A stretch of 47,793 nucleotides of DNA from Erysipelotrichaceae bacterium (GCA_015059065.1 SVBE01000012.1:1-47793); one strand, 5' to 3'. Counted from the first letter of the stretch, positions 8,192-16,564 are shown. The notes: generated by a model from the sequence alone, not told the origin. Numbers and translations: made by a program.

Positions 8192-9904
8192 TTAATTTAG
8201 TTCAATAGAATCTTCATCGTCATCGATTGATGGTTCATCATCATCTTTGGCTTTATTGTCCTCTATTTCGTTGATATTTTCGACCATACTATCTTCAATC
8301 TCGTTTTGTGGTTCATCAATTTCTTGATCATATAAATTGAAGAAATCAGTATATTCGTGTTTCTCACTAACCTCGCCGAGATTATATACGCTCTGACCGA
8401 TAGTCTCGTTATAGACTTGTTGTATTTCTTTGCCCATATCAATGATGGATTTAGCAAGGCAGAATCTCTTAAATTCTGTGCCAGTTAATTCTCTGGCTTT
8501 TTTGCCTTCTGCAAATAGTTGTAATTCTTGGTGTCTTTCCGCAGCAATCTTACGACGATATATTTCTTCATCAGTCATAGGAACACCATTGGCCTCAATC
8601 GAATCAGATACTGGTTCATATAAATAACCAGCGGTCAGATAGCCTTGGCTTTCCTTATGAGCAATATAAGCTTCTGCTTTCTCTTGCATATGACTATAAT
8701 TCATAAAATAAGGTGAATTAGGATCAGAGAAACCTTTAATCGCATCTCTTAAGGCTTTATATTCATCAGAGGTAGTTCCTCCAAGTCGTTCAAAGACATT
8801 ACCTTTATATTTATCTTCAATTTTCTTCGCACTATAGGAACCACTGATGCCAAGCTTTTCATTTAAGCGGCTACCAAATTCTTCAAAAAACTTCTCTTGG
8901 CTGACAGTGCTGATTGCATCAAGGGCAAATTCATGATCAGCGAGATCTGGTCTTGGGTGATGCACCACTTCGTAAGCAACACCTTGTGGTTCATGACCCT
9001 TATTATTTATAAATTCAGATGGTGAAACAGTTGTTGTACTACTTTCGTTACCAACTTGAATCGACTTTGTGAATTTAATTTCAAGGGCTAAAGCGTAATA
9101 ATTGCTTTCTTGAATTATTTCGCCGATGCCAAGGGAATCATAATATTCAGTTGGAGCTAGATCTTCGCCATCTACTGTTTCTTTAATCTTTTGATTAACA
9201 ATATTTGTGAATTCTAGTTGATCATTGAGATTAAATTTCTTTGCTTGTTCTTTGCTTAACTCTGGGCAAGCAAGATAATCAACATTATTGATGTTCTTGC
9301 ACATTTCAACTGGATACTTAAGCGCGTTAGTAATGGCAAGAATACTGCTCTTCTTTGCTTTAATGCTTTCCGTAAGATTCGGGTTATTGGAGAGATAATT
9401 TGATAAAGCCATCGCGTTTTCGCATTCTTGTAAATGGTTGTAGTAATATTCCGCGAGCTTTCCTTTATCGTCTTCGCAGTCATATAATCCGAGCGGATTG
9501 AAACAGACTAAAGAAGAAAATGCGTTATTCATAAAAGCATCAGGATCAGCAACATAGTTTTCATAAAGTTTTTCGTTAAATTCTCTTGCTTCTTTTGTAT
9601 TATCAGTTCTGAAATAACGTTCAATCTTAAATCCATAATTATTAAAGTTGCTAGGATATTTACCTTTTAATTCCTGGAGAGTAGCATCCTGCATCATTTT
9701 TTTAGCATTTATCTCTAAGCTAGCACGATAGGCAATAACTTCACTTGGATCATTAAATTTTTCTTTAAGACCATTATCGTCATACTGAAGCTTCAATTCG
9801 TTCGGAAGCTTCTCATTCATCTTATCAACGAGTTCGTGATGACGTTTGATAATTGATTGCTTCTCTCTTTCGGTGAGGCTGATTTGATTTGATTTTGGTG
9901 GCAT
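8192..9904 (-). CDS. T4SS-linked paralogue family protein (570 aa)
   Basis: The start is the ATG at 9904, giving MPPKSNQ, because AGGAGG sits just upstream. The open frame extends 22 codons further, but that extension runs through promoter P3 and cannot be coding from it. Function unknown, no signal peptide. The N-terminal half is closest to the 504-aa protein (RHHELVDKMNEKL, NDPSEV.AYR, FNEKLYENYVADPD, DYLACPELS). The shared module begins near residue 363 (KGNVFERLGGTTSDEY, FSDPNSPYF, EKAEAYIAHK). It is interrupted by about 45 extra residues before TEFKRFCLAKSIID. The tail is highly acidic and ends DDEPSIDDDEDSIELN. It heads an operon with the 547-aa paralogue. The likely role is the same as for the other paralogues: a coregulated candidate substrate of the type IV system. 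Confidence 0.88.
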   Translation of the reverse strand: MPPKSNQISLTEREKQSIIKRHHELVDKMNEKLPNELKLQYDDNGLKEKFNDPSEVIAYRASLEINAKKMMQDATLQELKGKYPSNFNNYGFKIERYFRTDNTKEAREFNEKLYENYVADPDAFMNNAFSSLVCFNPLGLYDCEDDKGKLAEYYYNHLQECENAMALSNYLSNNPNLTESIKAKKSSILAITNALKYPVEMCKNINNVDYLACPELSKEQAKKFNLNDQLEFTNIVNQKIKETVDGEDLAPTEYYDSLGIGEIIQESNYYALALEIKFTKSIQVGNESSTTTVSPSEFINNKGHEPQGVAYEVVHHPRPDLADHEFALDAISTVSQEKFFEEFGSRLNEKLGISGSYSAKKIEDKYKGNVFERLGGTTSDEYKALRDAIKGFSDPNSPYFMNYSHMQEKAEAYIAHKESQGYLTAGYLYEPVSDSIEANGVPMTDEEIYRRKIAAERHQELQLFAEGKKARELTGTEFKRFCLAKSIIDMGKEIQQVYNETIGQSVYNLGEVSEKHEYTDFFNLYDQEIDEPQNEIEDSMVENINEIEDNKAKDDDEPSIDDDEDSIELN

Positions 9905-9928
9905 ATGCAATTCCTCCTTGATAGATAA

Positions 9929-9962
9929 ATTATAAAATAGGCACTGCAACAGATGTGCCACA
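9929..9962 (-). promoter_or_regulatory. Tandem-repeat promoter P3 (570/547-aa operon)
   Basis: On the minus strand TGTGGCAC (9962-9955), three bases, TGTTGCAG (9951-9944), nine bases, then a perfect TATAAT (9934-9929). The same bases also fit the sigma-54 pattern TGGCAC-N5-TTGCA, but the conserved -10 here and in the sister promoters argues for a sigma-A promoter aided by an activator. Confidence 0.82.
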
Positions 9963-10076
9963 GCTATCAAAAATAATTATAATTTGATAAACCATGTTTG
10001 TTTTTCTTATCTATAATAGTATCACTTTCTCCTACCCCTATTAATAGCCATTAATAAAAAACTTAGATTCCATAGG

Positions 10077-10092
10077 CATTACATTTGTAACG
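10077..10092. promoter_or_regulatory. Palindromic operator-like site c
   Basis: CATTACATTTGTAACG contains the recurrent core TTACATTTGTAA, about 115 bp upstream of the distal repeat of promoter P3. Confidence 0.5.
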
Positions 10093-10174
10093 TCTAATTC
10101 TATTTTTCTTTATTCTTGTAATCCCCAAATACTGTTAATTTTTGATTCTAATATCTATTGATATTATATAACAT

Positions 10175-10198
10175 AAAAAAACGCCACTGGAGTGGCGT
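10175..10198 (-). terminator. Terminator of the 494-aa/TetR operon
   Basis: ACGCCAC and GTGGCGT form a perfect 7-bp stem with a four-base loop (10198-10181), followed by seven T on the minus strand. Confidence 0.85.
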
Positions 10199-10211
10199 TA
10201 CGTTTGTAACA
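10196..10211. promoter_or_regulatory. Palindromic operator-like site d
   Basis: CGTTACGTTTGTAACA has the same core as sites a and b. It overlaps the foot of the TetR-operon terminator, immediately after the TetR-family stop codon. Confidence 0.5.
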
Positions 10212-10220
10212 GCGAATAAT

Positions 10221-10757
10221 TTATTCGATGGAAGAGATAAGAGGGATGTTCTTCGTATACTTATAAGCAATACGAGCCGCATCATCTATCTTTTTTGGCT
10301 TTCCTTCTTTTATCCATTTAACTGAAAGAGTGTAAAACATTGTAAGCCACATCGCTTGAATCGTGCGATTTTCTTCACCTTTTGGAAGTAAGGACATAAA
10401 GACATCATGAATCTTATATTCCACGCCGAGTTTAATTAAGATCTCAAACATCTGTCTATCTTTATCAGTCTCTTTAAAGATGATGAGCCAGTTGTTATAG
10501 ATGTCTGTTCCGACTTGGCTAGCTAGACGCATCGCATATTCAGTAATCTTATCCACTAGCACTTCATCGATGCTATTATAGTTACGGTAAAAAGCCATAC
10601 GCGATACGCCGGCGACATTGCATAGACGAGTGATAGTAATATTCTCCAATTTCTCTTTGTTTAATAAGACGATAAGAGCCGCTGTAATGCAGTTACGGGT
10701 AAATAGACGCGATTCTTCATTATTCTTTTTTAATGCACTCAATTGTTTTTGATTCAT
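10221..10757 (-). CDS. TetR/AcrR-family transcriptional regulator
   Basis: At 178 residues this is a typical small TetR-family repressor. The N-terminal helix-turn-helix spans about residues 18-62 (ITRLCNVAGVSRMAFYRNYNS), followed by a helical ligand/dimerisation domain without recognisable specificity. The gene lies 12 bp behind the 494-aa paralogue, has an AAGGAGG ribosome site, and shares its promoter (P4) and terminator. It is therefore produced whenever that candidate effector is, and may feed back on the regulon. TetR proteins normally bind palindromes. The recurrent TTACRTTTGTAA palindromes, two of which lie just beyond its stop codon, are candidate operators (inference). The direct repeats of P1-P5 are less like a TetR operator. 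Ligand and targets are unknown. Confidence 0.88.
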   Translation of the reverse strand: MNQKQLSALKKNNEESRLFTRNCITAALIVLLNKEKLENITITRLCNVAGVSRMAFYRNYNSIDEVLVDKITEYAMRLASQVGTDIYNNWLIIFKETDKDRQMFEILIKLGVEYKIHDVFMSLLPKGEENRTIQAMWLTMFYTLSVKWIKEGKPKKIDDAARIAYKYTKNIPLISSIE

Positions 10758-10769
10758 CTTATTACCTCC

Positions 10770-12254
10770 TTACATTTTGATCTCATCGTTCTCAATAATA
10801 TTCTCATTCTCTATTTCTTGTTCAATATTATTATTTTCCTTATCGAAGGAATCTCCAACATCTTTTTCAGATAAGAATGTCTTACCTATCGCTGGATAGC
10901 CAAGTTCTAAATCTTTCTCCGCAGCTTTTTCTAAATTGTCGGATTGGTTGAGATTTTGGATAGTGTTTATCACTAACTTAACTCTTCCACGAGATGTCGC
11001 GTCCATTTTAGAGAAATCAATATCACTAAATTCATTAACACCTTTATGTTCTAAATATGCATCTGACTTCATGCGAAGGTGTTTGTCGTTAAGATAATAT
11101 TGGCTATCTGGGTTGTTGTAGTCCTCGAAAGCTTGTTCGAATTCTTTATATTCATTAGATGTGGTATTAAATAATTTTTCAAAGAAACCGCCTTTGTTCT
11201 TATTGAGTGTTTCTTCAACAGTAGTTCCTTCAGGAAGCTTATTTTTAATATTTAAATATTTAACCCAGTTCTTTTGATACACTTTTGCATACTCACTATT
11301 AATGGCGCGAATATTGAAAGATTCATTTTCTTGTCTTTTGAAAAAAGCATTATTATTTGGATCAGTAATCACATCGCTATAATCAGCGAGAGCAGGTTCA
11401 TTACCATGATTGAGATTTAAAGCGACATAAGTCGAGATTAATTTATCATCTGTAGACAATCTTGGATTCGCATCATTAATGGCCTTGAAATAGGCTTTTG
11501 GTTTACATGTTAAGTCATTTCCTGCTAAGGACTCTAAATTGTCCCTTACATAGCCTTTAAAGTCTTTATTTGCCTTATCTGCGTTAATGACGATTTCTTT
11601 AGCATTATAATCTAATAAATTTGGCATCGCATAGAAGTCGTCACCTGCTGCTTGTTCGGCAAGATGTTTAGGGTAAGCGAGAACATTAAGTGGCTCGCTC
11701 ATTTGGTCAAGAGCGTTAACAAATTGTGGGTTTTGGCCTTGATAGAAAGGCGCACCATTAGAATTAGCGAGAACATCAGCTAAATCCACCACTTCATGAT
11801 TCTCTTTATAGAACTGTAATAATTTATCATTCTTATCGTTACAGGCTGTTAATTTATGAGGATCAAAAGTCATAACCTTTCTGAAGAGAATAGCTTTGAC
11901 TTTATCTGGATTCTCTTGATAATCGCGATAGAGTTTTTCGTTATATGCTTTAGCGGAAGGAGTGTCTTCACTTTTAATCGCGCAGGCCAACCATTTTCTA
12001 TCATCGGATATATGTAAAGGATTATTTTTCGCTAAAGCGTCGAGAATTCTGTTTTGTTGCACTTTCATCTCTTCCATCTCTTTAGCGATGTTATAACACT
12101 CCACTGTACTTGGGGTATCTAGACTGCCTTCAAATAAAAGATTTTCCTTAATTTTATTGTCTTCACTTTCAATGAAAGTGTTTAATTCATTAAGCAATTC
12201 TTTATAACGCTTAACAATTTTTGCTTTTCTTTCTTCAGGGATTAATGTTGGCAT
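10770..12254 (-). CDS. T4SS-linked paralogue family protein (494 aa)
   Basis: First gene of an operon with the TetR regulator. Function unknown and no export signal. The family layout is clear: an N-terminal helical segment, AKAYNEKLYRDYQENPDK near residues 105-122, a MTFDPHKL motif, DDFYAMPNLLD near residue 205, and the C-terminal module at about 350-433. That module reads KGGFFEKLFNTTSNEY, YNNPDSQYYLND, MKSDAYLEHK and RVKLVINT. After the module comes an acidic tail rich in Glu and Asn ending IIENDEIKM. It uses AGGAGG and a GCATAAC-flanked ATG preceded by tandem-repeat promoter P4. The gene sits directly behind the virB4 terminator, so the paralogue block and the secretion block are physically contiguous. 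A secreted substrate is the favoured reading; a cytoplasmic accessory factor cannot be excluded. Confidence 0.88.
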   Translation of the reverse strand: MPTLIPEERKAKIVKRYKELLNELNTFIESEDNKIKENLLFEGSLDTPSTVECYNIAKEMEEMKVQQNRILDALAKNNPLHISDDRKWLACAIKSEDTPSAKAYNEKLYRDYQENPDKVKAILFRKVMTFDPHKLTACNDKNDKLLQFYKENHEVVDLADVLANSNGAPFYQGQNPQFVNALDQMSEPLNVLAYPKHLAEQAAGDDFYAMPNLLDYNAKEIVINADKANKDFKGYVRDNLESLAGNDLTCKPKAYFKAINDANPRLSTDDKLISTYVALNLNHGNEPALADYSDVITDPNNNAFFKRQENESFNIRAINSEYAKVYQKNWVKYLNIKNKLPEGTTVEETLNKNKGGFFEKLFNTTSNEYKEFEQAFEDYNNPDSQYYLNDKHLRMKSDAYLEHKGVNEFSDIDFSKMDATSRGRVKLVINTIQNLNQSDNLEKAAEKDLELGYPAIGKTFLSEKDVGDSFDKENNNIEQEIENENIIENDEIKM

Positions 12255-12280
12255 AACAGATTCCTCCTAAGCACATCTAC

Positions 12281-12314
12281 ATTGTAGAACAATGAGTGCA
12301 ACAGAAGTGCAACA
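12281..12314 (-). promoter_or_regulatory. Tandem-repeat promoter P4 (494-aa/TetR operon)
   Basis: On the minus strand TGTTGCAC (12314-12307), three bases, TGTTGCAC (12303-12296), nine bases, then TACAAT (12286-12281). Both repeats carry the same G-to-T change relative to P1, which favours recognition of two equivalent half-sites. Confidence 0.8.
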
Positions 12315-12352
12315 TATGTAAAAGAATATTTGAAATGCCATAAAGAAGATAA

Positions 12353-12378
12353 GAAAAACCTCCTAACAATGAGGAGGT
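12353..12378 (-). terminator. Terminator after virB4
   Basis: ACCTCCT (12378-12372) pairs with AGGAGGT (12364-12358) with a seven-base loop on the minus strand, followed by TTTTTC. It ends the secretion-system transcript. Confidence 0.8.
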
Positions 12379-12401
12379 AATCTTTTAGATTAATTATTGT
12401 T

Positions 12402-15083
12402 TTAGTTAGCGCGACGTGCATCATCGAACATTTTCCTCATCTCTTGAGAAGCAATCACGCGGATATTTGTTCTATTAGTTGGAGAAGTGATGATGAAGGC
12501 ACTACCTCTTGGGTTATTAACGATCTGGTCTTGTTCCACTTCATTGATTTGTCCGGCTTTATCATAAAGAGTACAGAGGTCTTCCATATCGTTTGGAGCA
12601 AGGGCAAAGATGAAGGAATATTGACAGGCGTTAATAATCGCAGTCGACTTACGAATAATTTCTTCACTACCGACGAAGTCTTTAATATTTTGGGTGATGA
12701 CGATTTGCATACCTTTATATTTACGAATACGTTTGGCAAGTTGATACATGAAGTCTAAGGCGACTGGATATTTTGGATCGATGAAGACGTGAGCCTCATC
12801 AATCGCGACCACAATCTTACGAGAAGTGTTGTGTTTGATGTTGAAATCTCTATTCTTGATAATTTCATTATCGAGCCATTTTAAGACCATCAGCATCTGC
12901 GCATTAGCAATTGTATTATTCTTATTGGCTAACAAGCTTTGGAAATTGAAGACTGTGAAATTCTCTTTAACTGTTAAAGTAGATTCCCCGTTCCAAAGGT
13001 TCGCGTTACGACCTTCACCAGCGAATTTAGAAATGTAGTTCGCTAAGACACGAAGTTGAGTGATATCGTATTCCACTTTCGCCGCGGCGAGTTCTTTGTT
13101 GATCAAAGCGTATAATTCATCAAATGTTGGATAATCTTTTGGCTCTAAAACAGAGAAATCAGTTTTTGAATCGATATTCTTGCTGCGATATAAACGCACG
13201 ATAACGTTATTCAAATATTCAAGCGCATCAGTGCTGATACCTGGAAGAGAGACTTTAAAGAATTCTTCAAGGAACTGTAGATGCACAGCAAAGTTATTGA
13301 TTGAGCCTTCGCCCACAACCTCATCGCCAACCTCATCACCTTCTAAAGTAGTGATGACGTGGAATGGATTGATACGACCTTCTTTCGCGGTACCAACATC
13401 GATTAATCTACCACCTAAGTTATTCGCTAAACCTTGATATTCGTTTTCAGGGTCAAGGATAAAAATCTTTGCATTTTCCGCACATAATTGGGAAAGAATG
13501 GTTTTTGTCGCGAATGATTTACCACTTCCACTCTTACCGATGACGACCATGTTAGAGTTAACTCTTTCATAATCTCTTTTAAAGAAGTCAAGGATGACTG
13601 GATAAGCGTTTTCAGTACCTAAAATACAGCCGGTATCATCCATGATGCTGGATAAGACGAATGGGAAGACAGCGGCCACAGAGTTAGAATGAATTGCTCT
13701 TTGGAATTTTGGCATCGAATCCAAACGAGAAAGGTTGGTAGAGATGAAAGCCACATTTTGACGGAAATAGTTATCGACAAGTTCAAATCCTTCTTCCGCG
13801 AAGATCTTTTTGACTTTTTTCTTTTCCGTACGCTTTTCTTCTCTAGTCGCATTCACGCCTGGATAGACAGTGATATGTAAATTGACACCGAACAATGTTT
13901 CGTTATCGTTTTGTAACATTCTTAAAACTTCGATTAAAGTATCGATATGTGTTTGCTTATCGATGATGCTACTCGCACGATAGCTATTTGATGATTGCGA
14001 AGCGAGTTCTTGGACCGATCTATCGATCATACGAATCGCTTTACCTTTTTCAAATGGTTCAAGGTTCATCACAACCTTTGTATTCGGAATATTAAAAATT
14101 TTATAACCCCAGGCATTGAGAACAGTGATTGGGAAATTCTTCACCGATAAGGTGTAACATTCTTCACCATCCACAAGTGTCGAACGCGGTTTAAATTCCA
14201 CGTTTTGAGGATAAATCCAACTCATCAATTCTTGAGGAGAAAGAACTTCTGTATCTTTTTCATTGAAGTTAGAAGTGTAATTGTATTTGATGAAAATCGC
14301 AAGCTCATTATCGTTTAAAATATGCGAAGTCATTCCAATTCCTTGGAATGTAGTAATCGCATCAGTTAAAATCGAATCAATCGTGTTTCTATTTTCATCA
14401 TAAATGACGAGATAATAAGTTGGTTTAGTAATTGGGGTATCATCAGTTAATGTTTTGTAAGTACGAATGCGGTCATTGATGATCTTTGTACGTGCATCGA
14501 GTTCTTTTTTACTCAGTTCACTATTTTCGAATAGGCGATATAAATCTTCTTTTTTCTTCTCTTCTTCGACAATGTATTTTTCGAATGATAATTTACGGTC
14601 AATTTTCACTAATGAGGCTCTCGTCTTATTAGAGATTTCTCTAATGATTTTACCAAAGTTCTCATCGATCATTTGGTTCTGACGATATTCAGATAACAAA
14701 GAGAATTCACGCGGATCAATTTGGAGTACTCCAGCAAAGTACTCGTTATAAATGATGTAATTATCTTTAATATCTTTAAATGGCATGAAGTTGTCGATAT
14801 TTGTCTGCGCTTTAGTGTTGTCTTTAGAATATTTCTTCACTGTAAAGATATAAGTGATAGACTGCACTAAAAACATATAGAACTTATCACCTTCAAAAGG
14901 GATGAAGAACATCACCCCAATGACAAGTACAACGAACGCCATGATGAATCTTGCGATTCCTAAGTTAGAGATGAGAAGCAAGACGATCAAGCCTAGAAAG
15001 ACGAAGGCGATGATAACATCAAGAATCGAAATGTTTCTAAAGAATTGTACTTTGATTTTTGTCGTTTTTGGAATAATTCTCAT
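12402..15083 (-). CDS. virB4: VirB4/TraE-like T4SS ATPase with PrgI-like N-terminus
   Basis: This is the AAA+ motor of a type IV secretion system, on the inner face of the membrane. Residues about 15-65 form two hydrophobic helices (ISILDVIIAFVFLGLIVLL and IARFIMAFVVLVIGVMFF) in a PrgI-like segment. In Gram-positive systems this segment is usually a separate small protein. The ATPase domain has Walker A GKSGSGKS near residue 514, the ILDPENEY strand after it, and Walker B VVAIDEAHVF near residue 761. Its length of 893 residues is normal for VirB4 plus PrgI. It follows the VirB6-like gene by 12 bp and ends at a strong terminator. The pilin/polytopic-protein/ATPase arrangement matches, from memory, the Mbov_0395-0397 families of Mycoplasma integrative elements. 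Both motifs look intact, so the motor should be active. Confidence 0.93.
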   Translation of the reverse strand: MRIIPKTTKIKVQFFRNISILDVIIAFVFLGLIVLLLISNLGIARFIMAFVVLVIGVMFFIPFEGDKFYMFLVQSITYIFTVKKYSKDNTKAQTNIDNFMPFKDIKDNYIIYNEYFAGVLQIDPREFSLLSEYRQNQMIDENFGKIIREISNKTRASLVKIDRKLSFEKYIVEEEKKKEDLYRLFENSELSKKELDARTKIINDRIRTYKTLTDDTPITKPTYYLVIYDENRNTIDSILTDAITTFQGIGMTSHILNDNELAIFIKYNYTSNFNEKDTEVLSPQELMSWIYPQNVEFKPRSTLVDGEECYTLSVKNFPITVLNAWGYKIFNIPNTKVVMNLEPFEKGKAIRMIDRSVQELASQSSNSYRASSIIDKQTHIDTLIEVLRMLQNDNETLFGVNLHITVYPGVNATREEKRTEKKKVKKIFAEEGFELVDNYFRQNVAFISTNLSRLDSMPKFQRAIHSNSVAAVFPFVLSSIMDDTGCILGTENAYPVILDFFKRDYERVNSNMVVIGKSGSGKSFATKTILSQLCAENAKIFILDPENEYQGLANNLGGRLIDVGTAKEGRINPFHVITTLEGDEVGDEVVGEGSINNFAVHLQFLEEFFKVSLPGISTDALEYLNNVIVRLYRSKNIDSKTDFSVLEPKDYPTFDELYALINKELAAAKVEYDITQLRVLANYISKFAGEGRNANLWNGESTLTVKENFTVFNFQSLLANKNNTIANAQMLMVLKWLDNEIIKNRDFNIKHNTSRKIVVAIDEAHVFIDPKYPVALDFMYQLAKRIRKYKGMQIVITQNIKDFVGSEEIIRKSTAIINACQYSFIFALAPNDMEDLCTLYDKAGQINEVEQDQIVNNPRGSAFIITSPTNRTNIRVIASQEMRKMFDDARRAN

Positions 15084-15095
15084 TTGCTATTCCTC

Positions 15096-16499
15096 CTACT
15101 TTTTCTTGTTATCGCCATTTAATGCTTTGTTGACGGAATTATCAATCATGTTTTTTCCTGGAGGATTCACTCCATTTGAGTTCTTATTGCCACCGGCATT
15201 ACCACCGAAGTTATTGGCATTAGAACCGTTGCCACCTTGTTTGTTTCCGCCACCTATGATTGCGTTTTGAACAGCACCTGATTTGCCGTTATTAAGAGCG
15301 GAAGAACCTTTTCCGGCATTGTTATTTGCAGAACCGGAACCGCCTAATTTGTTTAAGTTGACTTGGCCTTGTTCCATCTTATAATCTCTAGCAGTCTTGA
15401 AACCTAATCTTCTACCGACAGTAGTACCGACACCTAAGTTAGCTGTGTCTCTAGCGAAGTTGAAAGCACTTCTAGTAGCTCTAAACGGCATACCAACTGC
15501 GCCAACTGCACCGCTGATCGCTCTACCAAAGCCCATGGAAGCAATCGCGTTATCACGCATTTCATTGCTACCAGCACCTTGAGAGACTAAGTTACCAATT
15601 AAGGACATCATACGGTTCATGGAGACACCACCACCAACGATAATCACAAGTTTCATCATGTTATTGAGAATAGTATTTTCAAAGAACACTAAACTGTTTT
15701 GAGTAATTGCACCGACGATCAAGGCATAGATGTTGATCGCGATAATACAACCATAACCAGTGAGCAGCTTAACGATGAATTGATCTCTCCAGAGTTTGAA
15801 TCTTGCACCATCATCTAAGACAGTTGTGGATAAAGAGATTGGGGACAAGATGAATAAGACAACGATTGAGATAGCTCTATCGACGAAGATGAGTAATGCC
15901 CCACCGACAGAGATGAGAAGGACGATACCGGTAATCCAGCTGAAGAAGAAATCGTAATCTTTAAGATTTACATATTGTCTCATGCTTGATGTACTGCGGT
16001 AATTGAAGGTTGGGATTAAATAGAAGTCAGAAGGGGTATCTGAATTTAATGCATTCTGCGCGAATGCACCGGCAAGGAATCTTCCAAGTCCATCAGGTGA
16101 ACCACCTAATGTCGCGGAATATAAAACCTTCATAATCGTATTAGTGAAGAACATCAACACGGAAAACGCGACAGGAATAAATAAGAAGATAAGAAGAGTC
16201 TTTCCGATTTGAATTCCAACTTGCGCTGGTGTTTTCTCCACCTTTTCTGATGCCATTGTTCTAAGTATCGCGAATATTCCAAAGACAAAGACGAGGAATA
16301 CGCCGATTAAAACCGCGGCAACGAATGCAAACGTAATTGCTCTATTGTTCAACAAGAATCCGATGAAGTCCATCTCCTCACCTTTATAAGTAATTGGTTG
16401 AATGCCACATAACATGTTGGCACAAGCCAAAAGGTTATCAATGATGGAAAACATTGACTTAGAGATTCCATAGAGCATTTCCCAAACCCAATCAAACAT
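15096..16499 (-). CDS. virB6: VirB6/TrbL-like polytopic T4SS membrane protein
   Basis: This is a polytopic inner-membrane protein of 467 residues. About five to seven hydrophobic segments lie between residues 30 and 300, including FAFVAAVLIGVFLVFVFGIF and IAINIYALIVGAI. A Gly/Ala-rich amphipathic region follows (GFGRAISGAVGAVGMPFRA). The last 90 residues are a Gly/Asn/Ser-rich low-complexity tail ending NGDNKKK. This layout, next to virB4, fits the VirB6/TrbL role of forming the membrane channel of a type IV secretion system; Mycoplasma ICE proteins of the Mbov_0396 type look similar. It starts after AGGAGG and has its own tandem-repeat promoter (P5), which should boost virB6-virB4 expression beyond read-through from the upstream operon. 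Sequence identity to VirB6 proper cannot be shown by eye, so the call rests on topology and context. Confidence 0.8.
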   Translation of the reverse strand: MFDWVWEMLYGISKSMFSIIDNLLACANMLCGIQPITYKGEEMDFIGFLLNNRAITFAFVAAVLIGVFLVFVFGIFAILRTMASEKVEKTPAQVGIQIGKTLLIFLFIPVAFSVLMFFTNTIMKVLYSATLGGSPDGLGRFLAGAFAQNALNSDTPSDFYLIPTFNYRSTSSMRQYVNLKDYDFFFSWITGIVLLISVGGALLIFVDRAISIVVLFILSPISLSTTVLDDGARFKLWRDQFIVKLLTGYGCIIAINIYALIVGAITQNSLVFFENTILNNMMKLVIIVGGGVSMNRMMSLIGNLVSQGAGSNEMRDNAIASMGFGRAISGAVGAVGMPFRATRSAFNFARDTANLGVGTTVGRRLGFKTARDYKMEQGQVNLNKLGGSGSANNNAGKGSSALNNGKSGAVQNAIIGGGNKQGGNGSNANNFGGNAGGNKNSNGVNPPGKNMIDNSVNKALNGDNKKK

Positions 16500-16528
16500 A
16501 AGTGTGTCCTCCTTGTTTGTACACCACC

Positions 16529-16562
16529 ATTATAAGAGCACGTATGCCACAAATGTGCCACA
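16529..16562 (-). promoter_or_regulatory. Tandem-repeat promoter P5 (virB6-virB4)
   Basis: On the minus strand TGTGGCAC (16562-16555), three bases, TGTGGCAT (16551-16544), nine bases, then TATAAT (16534-16529). It starts two bases after the stop codon of the lipoprotein gene and has the same 34-bp geometry as P1-P4, linking the T4SS core to the paralogue family. Confidence 0.82.
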
Positions 16563-16564
16563 CA

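Larger units (their letters stand above)
9963..10220. other. Intergenic region with paired palindromes and terminator
   Basis: There is no gene here. From left to right it contains an AT-rich inverted repeat (TATCAAA 9965-9971 with TTTGATA 9983-9989), palindrome c (10077-10092), the terminator of the TetR gene (10175-10198) and palindrome d (10196-10211). Palindromes c and d are 119 bp apart, almost the same spacing as the pair at 4708/4828. Confidence 0.6.

Noticed and set aside
9905-9970. N-terminal extension of 22 codons for the 570-aa paralogue
   Set aside because: It runs through promoter P3, and the ATG at 9904 has a correctly spaced AGGAGG and a family-like N-terminus.
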